From Christiangramia sp. (GTDB lineage Bacteria > Bacteroidota > Bacteroidia > Flavobacteriales > Flavobacteriaceae), in NCBI RefSeq assembly GCF_029937855.1, contig NZ_JAPYPC010000015.1, positions 22,381 through 86,380 of the forward strand: DNA of 64,000 bases, read 5' to 3'. Positions 25,650 to 34,208 of the stretch are shown piece after piece. The notes under the pieces are model-generated. The model had not been told where the DNA came from. It searched no databases and was given only the letters and a program-made list of their open reading frames with translations. Position 1 is the first letter of the stretch, and each line of letters begins with the position of its first letter. The translations under genes were made by a program, and so were the position numbers.

Positions 25650-26534
25650 ATGAAAGCATATGTATTTCCCGGTCAGGGAGCCCAGTTTTCGGGAATGGGA
25701 TTAGATCTTTACGAAAAGTCTCCCGAAGCACAGGAACTGTTCAATCAGGCCAATGACATCCTTGGATTTTCCATCACAGATATAATGTTCGAGGGCTCTG
25801 CTGAAGACCTTAAACAAACAAAAGTTACTCAACCCGCCATATTTTTACATTCGGTAATATTAAGTAAGGTACTTGGTGAGAGTTTTAAGCCAGACATGGT
25901 AGCGGGCCATTCGCTTGGAGAATTTTCAGCTTTGGTAGCCAACGGAGTCCTTAGCTTTGAAGATGGTTTAAAACTAGTTTCTCAAAGAGCTCAGGCGATG
26001 CAGAAAGCCTGTGAACTGGAACCATCTACCATGGCGGCGGTACTAGGTCTTGAAGATGAGATGGTAGAAGCTGTCTGTTCAGAAACTGACGGGATTGTCG
26101 TTGCGGCAAATTATAACTGCCCGGGACAACTGGTAATTTCCGGAGCTTATGAAGCCGTGGAAAAAGCCTGCGAAAATCTAAAAGAAAGAGGTGCCAGGAG
26201 AGCAATGATATTACCCGTTGGCGGAGCTTTTCACTCCCCATTAATGGAACCGGCCAGGAAAGATCTTGCTGAGGCTATTGAAAATACTCAATTCAACGAG
26301 GCGCTTTGCCCGGTTTATCAGAATGTTAGCACTTTTGCGGTAAAAAATCCGGAAGAGATCAAGAAAAATTTGGTATTTCAGCTCACTGCTCCCGTAAAGT
26401 GGACGCAGTCGGTCCAGAATATGATCAAAGATGGGGCTACGCAATTTATAGAAGTAGGCCCTGGAAAAGTTCTGCAGGGATTAGTCAAAAAAATTGAGAG
26501 AAGTATGGAAACCTCTTCTGCAGAAATTAAATAA
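25650..26534 (+). CDS. fabD: Malonyl CoA-acyl carrier protein transacylase
   Basis: Transfers malonyl groups from CoA to ACP to supply fatty-acid elongation. 294 residues. It has YVFPGQGAQFSGMG at the N-terminus, the nucleophile serine in VAGHSLGEFSALV, the QXXQ-like region and the catalytic His in AFHSPLMEPA. The ending FIEVGPGKVLQGLVKKI is typical. It is monocistronic, facing the amidohydrolase gene. Confidence 0.97.
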   Translation: MKAYVFPGQGAQFSGMGLDLYEKSPEAQELFNQANDILGFSITDIMFEGSAEDLKQTKVTQPAIFLHSVILSKVLGESFKPDMVAGHSLGEFSALVANGVLSFEDGLKLVSQRAQAMQKACELEPSTMAAVLGLEDEMVEAVCSETDGIVVAANYNCPGQLVISGAYEAVEKACENLKERGARRAMILPVGGAFHSPLMEPARKDLAEAIENTQFNEALCPVYQNVSTFAVKNPEEIKKNLVFQLTAPVKWTQSVQNMIKDGATQFIEVGPGKVLQGLVKKIERSMETSSAEIK

Positions 26535-26558
26535 TTATCAAATGCTATTTACTTAATA

Positions 26559-26695
26559 GAGGCTGTCTAAAAAGTCCTTTTTTCGTCAAGCTGAACTTGA
26601 TTCAACTTCTAACCGATTTTGATTTTCAATTAGTTAAGATCCTGAAAGTAAATTAGGATGACGTTTTCTCGAGTTTCTAGACAGCCTCTTTTTTA
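26559..26695. repeat. Long-form GGCTGTCTAAA terminator element with internal REP-like palindromes
   Basis: Outer arms GAGGCTGTCTA (26559-26569) and TAGACAGCCTC (26678-26688) followed by TTTTTTT. Inside lie an AAAGTCC extension, then nested arms CGTCA (26584-26588) / TGACG (26659-26663) around GCTGAACTTGATTCAAC and CCTGAAAGTAAATTAGG, which are decayed REP units. It lies between convergent fabD and the amidohydrolase, so it probably terminates both. Confidence 0.75.
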
Positions 26696-26711
26696 TTCAA
26701 TCAATACCGGA

Positions 26712-27995
26712 TTATTCATTTTTAAATACTTTCCCTTCTTTCATCACAAACTTCACATCTTCAAGGGTTTTAATATTTTGAGTAGGGTCTTCATCTACTG
26801 CAATAATATCGGCATAAAAACCTGAGGCTATTTGTCCGCTCTCCTTCTCCATGTTTAATATTTTTGCTGGCACTATAGTTGCCACCTGAATAGCTTCCAT
26901 CTCGGGCATTCCCGCTTCTACCATAAACCAAAATTCTTTCCCGTTTTCTCCATGTTTAAATACCCCTGCATCAGTTCCAAAAGCAATAGGTACGCCCCTT
27001 TTATAAGCTTTTGAGAAAGTATTCTGAATTTTAGGCCCTATTTCCTTTGCCTTAGGAACCACGAGTTCAGGATAATAATTTTCGATCTGTGCCTTTTCTG
27101 TAACTTCCTTTCCTGCGGTTATCGTAGGAACAAGATAAGCACCATTTTTCTTCATTAAATCCATGGTTTCCTCGCTCATCAAAGTTCCATGCTCAATTGT
27201 AGTTACACCTGCTTTGACGGCTCTTTGCATTCCCTCATCCCCGTGGGCATGTGCGGCAACATGAAAACCGTAATCTTTTGCAGTTTTAACGATCTCTTCT
27301 ATTTCTTCATCGAAAAACTGAGGATTGGAACTACTTTTAGCAACACTTAGAACTCCACCTGTCGCGGTAATCTTAATAAGATCTGCTCCGTTTTTATATC
27401 GCTGCCTCACCGCTTTTCTCGCGTCTTCCACGCTGTTTACAACTCCTTCTTTTGGCCCCGGATCTCCTATCATCTCATTGTTCATACCATTAGTTGGATC
27501 TGCATGACCGCCTGTGGTGGCTAAAGATTTTCCGGCAGTAAAGATCCTGGGGCCATTTATATTGCCTTTATTTATTGCATCCCTTAAAGCGATATTAACT
27601 CCGGAACCACCAAGATCCCGAACAGTAGTAAATCCTGCCATCAATGTTTTCTTTGCAAATCCCACGGAACTTAGCGCATCGTCTGCAGGATTATTGGTAA
27701 ACCTTTGCATATACTTACTGGGGTTTGTTTCACTTTCCAGATGTACATGCATATCGGTTAGGCCAGGCAGGACAGTTTTATTTTTTAGATCTATCAAACT
27801 ATCTTCTGCTGAAGAGGGATCCAAAAAACCGTTTTGGACACTTTTGATTTTGTTGCCGGAAATAATAATCGTCTGGTCATTAAGAATCTTTCCATTTTTA
27901 GTATCTACCAATTTACCGGCATGTATATAAATTTCCTGAGCAGAAATAGTTAAACAGAATATTAGTGCGGAAATAAGAGTAAAAAGTCTTTTCAT
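26712..27995 (-). CDS. Secreted amidohydrolase (imidazolonepropionase/prolidase-like)
   Basis: 427 residues with a signal peptide (to about CLTISAQ). It is a metal-dependent TIM-barrel hydrolase. The HVH motif is in LTDMHVHLESET, later metal ligands in HAHGDEGMQ and IEHGTLM, and the catalytic Asp in AFGTDAGVF. The C-terminal half of the small domain closes with ADIIAVDEDPTQNI. Relatives act on dipeptides or N-acylated amino acids; the substrate here is unknown. A periplasmic location follows from the signal peptide. Confidence 0.9.
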   Translation of the reverse strand: MKRLFTLISALIFCLTISAQEIYIHAGKLVDTKNGKILNDQTIIISGNKIKSVQNGFLDPSSAEDSLIDLKNKTVLPGLTDMHVHLESETNPSKYMQRFTNNPADDALSSVGFAKKTLMAGFTTVRDLGGSGVNIALRDAINKGNINGPRIFTAGKSLATTGGHADPTNGMNNEMIGDPGPKEGVVNSVEDARKAVRQRYKNGADLIKITATGGVLSVAKSSSNPQFFDEEIEEIVKTAKDYGFHVAAHAHGDEGMQRAVKAGVTTIEHGTLMSEETMDLMKKNGAYLVPTITAGKEVTEKAQIENYYPELVVPKAKEIGPKIQNTFSKAYKRGVPIAFGTDAGVFKHGENGKEFWFMVEAGMPEMEAIQVATIVPAKILNMEKESGQIASGFYADIIAVDEDPTQNIKTLEDVKFVMKEGKVFKNE

Positions 27996-28074
27996 ATAAT
28001 TTAAATTAAATAAGAATTAAGCACCGGGCAATATACAGAATTTGATTTTCATTTTTTTCGACATTATGAATAAC

Positions 28075-28101
28075 AAAAAAACCCGACAGGTTGCCGGGTT
28101 T
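28075..28101 (-). terminator. Terminator of the DegT aminotransferase gene
   Basis: AAACCCG (28079-28085) pairs with CGGGTTT (28095-28101); read on the minus strand it ends in a TTTTTT run. It separates the DegT gene from the amidohydrolase. Confidence 0.82.
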
Positions 28102-28125
28102 AAAACTCATTATCGTAATATTATT

Positions 28126-29256
28126 TTAATCCAGAAACTCGATAATAGTATCGGTAATGTATTTTATCTGATCATCCTCCAGTTCAGTATGCATGGGCAA
28201 TGAAATGACTTCTTTTACCAACTGATTTGTTATCGTAAAATCATTTTCATTATATCTTTCATCTGCGTAAGCTTTTTGGCGATGTAACGGGATGGGATAA
28301 TAAATACCAAAAGGAATTCCTTTCTCCTGTAGATGTTTCGCCAAGGCATCCCTTTTACCTCCACCAATTTTCAAGGTATACTGGTGATATACATGAGTGT
28401 CGCAGTCACCTCTTCGAACTGGCGTTACAATATTTTGGTGTCCATCAAATGCATTAGAATATTTTAAAGCTGCTTCCTTCCTGGCTTCATTGTAAACATC
28501 CAGTTTCTTAAGCTTTGCCCTAAGTACCGCAGCCTGAAAACTATCCAGCCTTGAATTTACTCCAACCACATCATGGTGGTAACGTTCATACATACCATGA
28601 TTTACGATACCACGAATAGTGTGTGCCAATTCATCGTTATCAGTAAAGATAGCACCACCGTCACCATAGCATCCAAGATTTTTAGACGGAAAGAAAGAGG
28701 TGGCCGAAACATCTCCTATAGTCCCTGCTTTTTTAATCTCCCCATTTTTTGAATGGTATTCTGCTCCTATAGCCTGCGCATTATCTTCAATAACATATAG
28801 ATTGTATTCTTTGGCAATTTCCATAATCGTATCCATATCGGCGGTCTGTCCGAAAAGATGAACAGGAACAATTGCTTTAGTATTCGGAGTAATTGCTTTT
28901 TTGATCTCTTCAGGATCTATATTAAAAGTTTGAGGATCTACATCTACCAATACAGGTGTTAACTGAAGAAGCGCTATCACTTCTACGGTAGCAGCAAATG
29001 TAAAATCGGCAGTGATCACTTCATCTCCCGGTTTTAAACCCAGTCCCATCATGGCTATTTGAAGGGCATCTGTTCCATTTGCACAGGGAATTACATGCTT
29101 TACACCAAGATACTCTTCCAGTTCCTTTTGAAAAGCATGAACATGAGGCCCATTTATAAAGGAAGTTTCCTCCAATATCTGTTGTATTCCTTGATTTACT
29201 TCATTTTTTATACCTTCATATTGACCTTTAAGATCAACCATTTGAATCTTTTTCAT
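28126..29256 (-). CDS. DegT/DnrJ/EryC1/StrS family sugar aminotransferase
   Basis: 376 residues, PLP-dependent transamination of a keto-sugar nucleotide. It has MVDLKGQYEGIKNEVNQG, the substrate-loop CANGTDALQIAM, the PLP lysine in FFPSKNLGCYGDGGA, and HVYHQYTLKI. The exact sugar is not readable. It is divergent from kdtA, so an envelope-sugar role (lipid A/Kdo core or O-antigen) is inferred. An 8-amino-Kdo pathway enzyme is one possible reading but no KdnB-like gene is seen. Confidence 0.9.
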   Translation of the reverse strand: MKKIQMVDLKGQYEGIKNEVNQGIQQILEETSFINGPHVHAFQKELEEYLGVKHVIPCANGTDALQIAMMGLGLKPGDEVITADFTFAATVEVIALLQLTPVLVDVDPQTFNIDPEEIKKAITPNTKAIVPVHLFGQTADMDTIMEIAKEYNLYVIEDNAQAIGAEYHSKNGEIKKAGTIGDVSATSFFPSKNLGCYGDGGAIFTDNDELAHTIRGIVNHGMYERYHHDVVGVNSRLDSFQAAVLRAKLKKLDVYNEARKEAALKYSNAFDGHQNIVTPVRRGDCDTHVYHQYTLKIGGGKRDALAKHLQEKGIPFGIYYPIPLHRQKAYADERYNENDFTITNQLVKEVISLPMHTELEDDQIKYITDTIIEFLD

Positions 29257-29355
29257 CTACACTATTTTTCAGGTTTACGAAAATACGAAATATAGCACCT
29301 ACTGGCAATCCATTTATTGGGAAAGGCCTATTTTAGCAATCTCAATTTTTTTATC

Positions 29356-30585
29356 GTGCAGGGAATTTACAATGTATTAGTCAAACTAAGCGGAGTCTTT
29401 CTTAAATCGGCAGGAAATTTTAGCCCTAAACTAAAAGAATTTACCAAAGGCAGGGAAGGACTTTTTTCAAAATTGGAAAAAGATATTGATCCTTCCAGGA
29501 ATCATTTTTGGATCCACGCTGCTTCATTGGGCGAATTTGAAATGGCTGTTCCAGTGCTAAAAATGCTAAAAAAAAACTATCCCGATGTAAAAACGGTGGT
29601 TAGTTTTTTTTCTCCTTCAGGATTTAAAAATAAACAATTTCATCCCCTTGTAGATCATTTTACCTATCTGCCTTTAGACACCCAAAAGAATGCTGAAAAT
29701 TTCTTAAAAATCATTCAGCCGAAAATGGCTTTTTTTATCAAGTATGACTTCTGGCCCAATTTTCTTAATGAATTAAAAAAAAATAATACCAGGACATTTT
29801 TGGTTTCCGGAGTATTTCGAAAAGATCAGGCATTTTTTAAGATCTATGGTAAATGGATGATCCAGCCACTTAAAGCATTTGAGCACTTTTTCGTTCAGAA
29901 TAAAGAGTCTGTAAAGCTATTGGATGCTATTGGTTTTAAAAACTCAACGCTAAGTGGCGACACAAGATTCGATCGTGTGGCAGCACAGATTGAAGCCGAC
30001 AATGGTATAGATTTTATTGAAGAATTCAAACAGGATAAATTACTGCTGGTGTGCGGTAGTACCTGGCCAGAAGATGAAAAATTAATAATGAATTACCTCA
30101 ATAATTCTAAAAATATCAAATTCATTATTGCCCCTCATGAAATTAAAGAAGAAAAAATTCAAAAACTCACCAACGAGTTAAAAATTCCGTCTGTGAAATA
30201 TTCCGAAAAAGAAGGGAAGGATTTAGAGGAATTTCCTGTACTAATTCTTGATACTATTGGCCTATTGGGCAGGGCTTACAGTTATGCAGATATGGCGTAT
30301 GTTGGTGGAGCAGCCGGAAACACGGGACTGCATAATATTCTGGAACCGGCCACATTTGGTATTCCCATTATTATAGGAGAAAATTATAGCAGGTTTCCTG
30401 AAGCTGAGCGATTAAGACAGTTGGCTGGACTGTTTTCTGTTAAAACTTCAGAAGAATTTTCAGCTATAATGAAAAAATTTTCTACAAATTCTGAATTCAG
30501 AAAAAAGAGCGGAATGATCGCCGGTCACTTTATTAACAGCAATACCGGAGCCACCAGATCTCTTGAAGAATATCTCAAAAAGTAA
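29356..30585 (+). CDS. kdtA: 3-deoxy-D-manno-octulosonic acid transferase
   Basis: Inner-membrane GT30 enzyme adding Kdo from CMP-Kdo to lipid IVA. About 409 residues. It has an N-terminal hydrophobic anchor (IYNVLVKLSGVFLK), FWIHAASLGEFEMAVPVLK, KYDFWPNFL and the donor-site AYVGGAAGNTGLHNILEPA. I use GTG 29356 because relatives begin directly at this anchor. The frame is open to a TTG at 29317, which would add 13 residues. Neighbouring DegT aminotransferase is divergent. Confidence 0.9.
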   Translation: MQGIYNVLVKLSGVFLKSAGNFSPKLKEFTKGREGLFSKLEKDIDPSRNHFWIHAASLGEFEMAVPVLKMLKKNYPDVKTVVSFFSPSGFKNKQFHPLVDHFTYLPLDTQKNAENFLKIIQPKMAFFIKYDFWPNFLNELKKNNTRTFLVSGVFRKDQAFFKIYGKWMIQPLKAFEHFFVQNKESVKLLDAIGFKNSTLSGDTRFDRVAAQIEADNGIDFIEEFKQDKLLLVCGSTWPEDEKLIMNYLNNSKNIKFIIAPHEIKEEKIQKLTNELKIPSVKYSEKEGKDLEEFPVLILDTIGLLGRAYSYADMAYVGGAAGNTGLHNILEPATFGIPIIIGENYSRFPEAERLRQLAGLFSVKTSEEFSAIMKKFSTNSEFRKKSGMIAGHFINSNTGATRSLEEYLKK

Positions 30586-30688
30586 TTGTCTAAGACATTA
30601 ACAAACTTTGCTAAAAAAAAGTAAAATATCATTATTCAACAAGTTTTAGTTGTAATTTCGATCTAAATAACCAATAAACTATTGAACC

Positions 30689-30910
30689 ATGAAACGTTTA
30701 TCGATGTTAGCCGGTGGGCTAATAATGTTCTCTACTGTGCTTACTTCATGTAGAGATACTACTGAAAAAGAAACGGTTGTAAGAGAGGTTGAAGTAGAGA
30801 AGAAAGTAGAAGAAAGAGAAGGAATTCTTGAAAGAACTGCAAAAGAAGTAGATAAAGAAGTAAACAAAGAAATTGACGAAGAAATTGATAAAATTGGCGA
30901 CGATAATTAA
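30689..30910 (+). CDS. Small charged lipoprotein with coiled coil
   Basis: 73 residues. Signal peptide with lipobox (STVLTSC, Cys at about 20) and then the conserved start CRDTTEKE. The rest is a highly charged helix of Glu/Lys (VVREVEVEKKVEEREG, DKEVNKEIDEEIDKIG) with a heptad look. A 7/8 match to TAnnTTTG (TAATTTCG) lies 28 nt upstream. It shares TSCRDT with the next gene. No function is known. Confidence 0.75.
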   Translation: MKRLSMLAGGLIMFSTVLTSCRDTTEKETVVREVEVEKKVEEREGILERTAKEVDKEVNKEIDEEIDKIGDDN

Positions 30911-30963
30911 ATCTAAGCCTTATCATTTAATAACTAAATTACTAACACCAAAATTTTAAAAAG

Positions 30964-31239
30964 ATGAAAAAACCAATAGTAATGTTCGCATTAATGCTTT
31001 CCATGGGTGTATTTTTCACTTCATGTAGAGATACAGCAAATGAAAACGAAACTGATGATATGGAAATGTCTGATGATATGGATGATATGGACGACATGAA
31101 CGAAGTTGAAAACGACATCGAGCAAGCTGCAGATGATACTGGTGATGCTATTGAAAATGCTGCCAATGAAACTGGTGGCGCTGTGGAGAAAGCTGCTAAT
31201 AAAGTTGAAGACGAAGTAGAAAATAACGACGATTATTAA
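30964..31239 (+). CDS. Small acidic lipoprotein, paralogue of the upstream gene
   Basis: 91 residues. Lipobox FFTSC then RDTANENE, matching the TSCRDT of the previous gene. A run DDMDDMDDM is followed by an amphipathic alanine-rich stretch with repeated units (DAIENAANETGG, AVEKAANKVEDE). The composition recalls LEA-like or YtxH/CsbD-type stress proteins. The gene ends 22 nt before a strong terminator. Function is unknown. Confidence 0.78.
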   Translation: MKKPIVMFALMLSMGVFFTSCRDTANENETDDMEMSDDMDDMDDMNEVENDIEQAADDTGDAIENAANETGGAVEKAANKVEDEVENNDDY

Positions 31240-31260
31240 TCGAAGAAATTCTTACATTAG

Positions 31261-31291
31261 AAAGCCCTTTCTTGCGAAAGGGCTTTTTTAT
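31261..31291 (+). terminator. Terminator of the small lipoprotein genes
   Basis: AAAGCCCTTTC (31261-31271) and GAAAGGGCTTT (31276-31286) form an 11-bp stem with a TTGC loop, followed by T-rich sequence. It abuts the stop of the convergent repressor gene. Confidence 0.88.
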
Positions 31292-32058
31292 TAGTGTTTA
31301 AATGATTTTAGTTCTCTTTTTAGCTCATTCATAGATTGCTGTAATTCCTGAAAAAGTCCACTGTTAGAGGGATTATCTAAATTAAAAGTAAGCTTAGAAT
31401 TGACTTGCCATATTTCCTGTATATCGTGGAGGTTGACCTCCAGAGGCAAATATTCCTCGTTTAACGAAATAAGCAGTACTTTGGAAGGATCAGGCATTTT
31501 CTGAAGTTTCTTTACCAGTACCGAATCATACATCACAATTACATAAATCCGGTTATTACTCGCTTCTTCTATGCTTGAAACCGCTTTCCCCATTACCCAT
31601 TCGCCCGGCCTATAATCTGGCAACATACTATCGCCTTCTATTTGAAAGCCTCTATAGGTAGCATTGCGAAATTCTGGCAAAGGAATATCAAACGCCGGCA
31701 ATTGATTATACCATTCCACATCCTGAACATTATGAGGATAACCGGCAGCGGCCTTCTGATTTACCAGAACAATATTCTCATTATCAGCATTATCTACGGT
31801 GATCACTTTTGGGCTCACATCACCTTTAGAAATTTTGAGATATTTCTGTCCACTTTCTCCAAATAACCATAAAGGATTAATTGCGAATTGTCTCAATAAT
31901 TCGGCTACCACTTTCCCTGATAGTTTGGTTCTACCCCGCTCAATATCTGCTGTGGAGTTTTTAATTCCCAATAAACTGGCAAATTCAGATTGGGTAAAAT
32001 TATTTTCTTCACGCACTTCTTTAAAGTGCTTAATTTCAATAGATCCCGGTGACCCCAT
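31291..32058 (-). CDS. S24-family (LexA/CI-like) transcriptional repressor
   Basis: 255 residues. N-terminal HTH_3-type domain (about 8-65; NFTQSEFASLLGIKNSTADIE). The C-terminal peptidase S24 domain has the catalytic Ser144 in IEGDSMLPDYRPGEWV and Lys183 in YDSVLVKK. A cleavage-site Ala105-Gly106 (KAAAGY) is present, so RecA-stimulated self-cleavage is plausible. No umuDC or phage genes lie next to it, so it is probably a resident regulator. It is preceded by its own -7 box and a possible operator. Confidence 0.9.
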   Translation of the reverse strand: MGSPGSIEIKHFKEVREENNFTQSEFASLLGIKNSTADIERGRTKLSGKVVAELLRQFAINPLWLFGESGQKYLKISKGDVSPKVITVDNADNENIVLVNQKAAAGYPHNVQDVEWYNQLPAFDIPLPEFRNATYRGFQIEGDSMLPDYRPGEWVMGKAVSSIEEASNNRIYVIVMYDSVLVKKLQKMPDPSKVLLISLNEEYLPLEVNLHDIQEIWQVNSKLTFNLDNPSNSGLFQELQQSMNELKRELKSFKH

Positions 32059-32071
32059 AAATTTAATATTA

Positions 32072-32100
32072 GGAATATTTCCAAAATTTACTCAAAAATA
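32072..32100 (-). promoter_or_regulatory. Promoter and possible autoregulatory operator of the S24 repressor
   Basis: A perfect -7 box TATTTTTG (minus strand, 32093-32100) lies 34 nt upstream of the ATG. Between them is the near-palindrome GGAATATTTCC (32072-32082; GGAA/TTCC arms), close to the expected transcription start. This placement would suit autorepression but is not proof. Confidence 0.45.
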
Positions 32101-32149
32101 TTGGATTTAATCCTATTTAGCTAAAAAAGGTGGAATTTTTTCGATATTA

Positions 32150-34126
32150 CTAACTGTATTTATTCTTGAATGCCAGTAAACGAAGTGCGTTCAGCACTAC
32201 TACAAGGGTGGAACCTTCGTGAAAAACTACGGCTATCCCGATATTAGCCCATCCAAATATGGTAGCCGGTAACAGCATGGCTACTACTCCCAGACTAATC
32301 CATAAGTTCTGTCTAACGATCTGTTGAGCTTTTCTACTTAGAGCTATAGCAAAAGGAAGAATTTCAAGTTTATCTGCCATTAGTGCAACATCGGCTGTTT
32401 CGAGTGCCACATCACTCCCGGCAGCTCCCATGGCGATTCCCACAGTACTGTTGGCCATGGCCGGAGCATCATTCACCCCATCTCCTATCATGGCAATTTT
32501 TGATTCCTCCTTTTCAAGTTTCTTTATTTGTGCTACTTTTTCCTCTGGTAACAAGCTTCCATAGGCATCGGTTACCCCAATTTCAGAAGCAACTGCGTTG
32601 GCAACCTCCTGATTATCTCCTGTTAGCATGATCATTTTCCGAATCCCGATCTTTTTGAGATTGGTTAGGGTAGATTTTGCGGCTTCCCTTGGGGTATCCA
32701 TGAGTGCAATGATCCCACTAAAATGCTCACCATCCTGGACCAGCATTACTGTTTTACCCTCTTTTTCCAATTGTTGGATCTTTTGCTGAATATCGGCAGG
32801 AACTTCTTCTGTATAAAGCTCTAAATTTCCAATTTGAATAAGTTCACCATTTATGCTACCCTTAATTCCTTTTCCCTGTATTGCTTCAGAATTCTTCACG
32901 GCTGGAAATCCGTTTATAGATTCCATCCTTTTTTTCCCATCTCTAACTACTGCTTTTGCCAGAGGATGATTACTGGAACTTTCCAAAGCGATCACTTTTC
33001 GTAGAAATTCATCGGTAGACAGCCCATTTACAAGAACCACATCGGTCATTTTAGGTTTTCCTTCCGTAAGGGTTCCGGTTTTATCAAAAGCAAGCGCTCT
33101 TAAAGTACCCAGGTCTTCCAATGGCTTTCCACCTTTGATAAGCACTCCTCCTTTTGCCGCACGGGCAATTCCGCTTAAAACTGCAGAAGGGGTTGAAATT
33201 GCGAGAGCACAGGGACTTGCCGCTACTAAAGCCGCCATAGAACGATAGAAACTATCCTGCCAGGATTCATCGACGATCAGAAAAGCAAAATTTAAAAGAA
33301 CTATAAGTATAAGAACGGCAGGAACATAATATTTCTCAAATTTATCGGTTAAAAGCTGTGTAGGTGATTTTTTCTCCTGAGCCTCCTGAACCATGGTAAT
33401 AAGTCGGTTTAGGGTAGAATCCTGCGATTTTTTTATGACTTTAATTTCAATGCTGTTATTACCATTGATGGTTCCGGCATATACCCTGCTTTTTTCAGGT
33501 ATTTCTTCTTCTGAGGTATATTCCGATTCTATATTTCCAATCGGCTCCTTATTTACAGGAATACTCTCACCTGTAATGGGCGCCTGATTAATACTAGTGT
33601 TACCGCTAATTAAAACTCCGTCTGCACTAATCGTGGAATTCGGTTTGATTTTTATAATATCACCAACCAACAGATCTTCGATTTTCACTTCCACAAAATC
33701 ATCTTCTTCTTTTCTGAGGGCGATTTTTGGGGATAACTTGGTTAAAGATTCTATAGATTTTTGGGCCTTTTCCATAGCTAGATGTTCCAGTGCATGACCC
33801 AGGCTAAAAAGGAATAGTAATAAAGCGCCTTCTGCCCATTTATCTAATAGTGCCGCTCCTACTGCGGCCACTAACATTAAAAAATCAATTTCAAACTGAC
33901 CTTTAGAAATTTCCTGTACAGCCTCCTTCAACGTATAATATCCTCCAAAACCATAAGAAATAAGGTATGGAATAAGAATATAAATAAAATTGAGTTGACT
34001 GAAAGTATCGAGCAAAAATCCCGTGAGAAGAAAAACCCCGCTGATCACTGCGAAAATCAGTTCGGTCTTATCTCCAAAGATTCCGTCATTATGCGGTTTA
34101 CAGCAGCCGTGATTGTGTCCAGACAT
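32150..34126 (-). CDS. P1B-4-type metal-efflux ATPase (Co2+/Fe2+)
   Basis: 658 residues, P-type ATPase with phosphorylated D348 (DKTGTLT), TGES actuator and GDGVNDAPA hinge. The metal-site motif in the core helix is S304-P305-C306, not CPC, and the last helices carry HEGST from H636. Both are the signature of the P1B-4 subgroup, which exports Co2+ or Fe2+. No HMA domain is present; only a short His/Cys-rich start MSGHNHGCCKPH. Cytoplasmic binding domains are often absent from this group. The Fur-family gene upstream fits metal-responsive control. Confidence 0.92.
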   Translation of the reverse strand: MSGHNHGCCKPHNDGIFGDKTELIFAVISGVFLLTGFLLDTFSQLNFIYILIPYLISYGFGGYYTLKEAVQEISKGQFEIDFLMLVAAVGAALLDKWAEGALLLFLFSLGHALEHLAMEKAQKSIESLTKLSPKIALRKEEDDFVEVKIEDLLVGDIIKIKPNSTISADGVLISGNTSINQAPITGESIPVNKEPIGNIESEYTSEEEIPEKSRVYAGTINGNNSIEIKVIKKSQDSTLNRLITMVQEAQEKKSPTQLLTDKFEKYYVPAVLILIVLLNFAFLIVDESWQDSFYRSMAALVAASPCALAISTPSAVLSGIARAAKGGVLIKGGKPLEDLGTLRALAFDKTGTLTEGKPKMTDVVLVNGLSTDEFLRKVIALESSSNHPLAKAVVRDGKKRMESINGFPAVKNSEAIQGKGIKGSINGELIQIGNLELYTEEVPADIQQKIQQLEKEGKTVMLVQDGEHFSGIIALMDTPREAAKSTLTNLKKIGIRKMIMLTGDNQEVANAVASEIGVTDAYGSLLPEEKVAQIKKLEKEESKIAMIGDGVNDAPAMANSTVGIAMGAAGSDVALETADVALMADKLEILPFAIALSRKAQQIVRQNLWISLGVVAMLLPATIFGWANIGIAVVFHEGSTLVVVLNALRLLAFKNKYS

Positions 34127-34208
34127 TAAAATTCAGTTTTATAAAAATTTTCAGTGAAATCTGAAATTAGGGTCTAAAGTAGGAGAAAATTCATGCAACT
34201 TAAGTGCA

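Noticed and set aside
29317..29355. TTG start for kdtA at 29317
   Set aside because: Adds 13 residues before the N-terminal anchor at which relatives begin; kept only as an alternative to GTG 29356.
31291..32058. Prophage marker
   Set aside because: A CI/LexA-like repressor alone; neighbours are ordinary chromosomal genes, with no integrase, structural or lysis genes.
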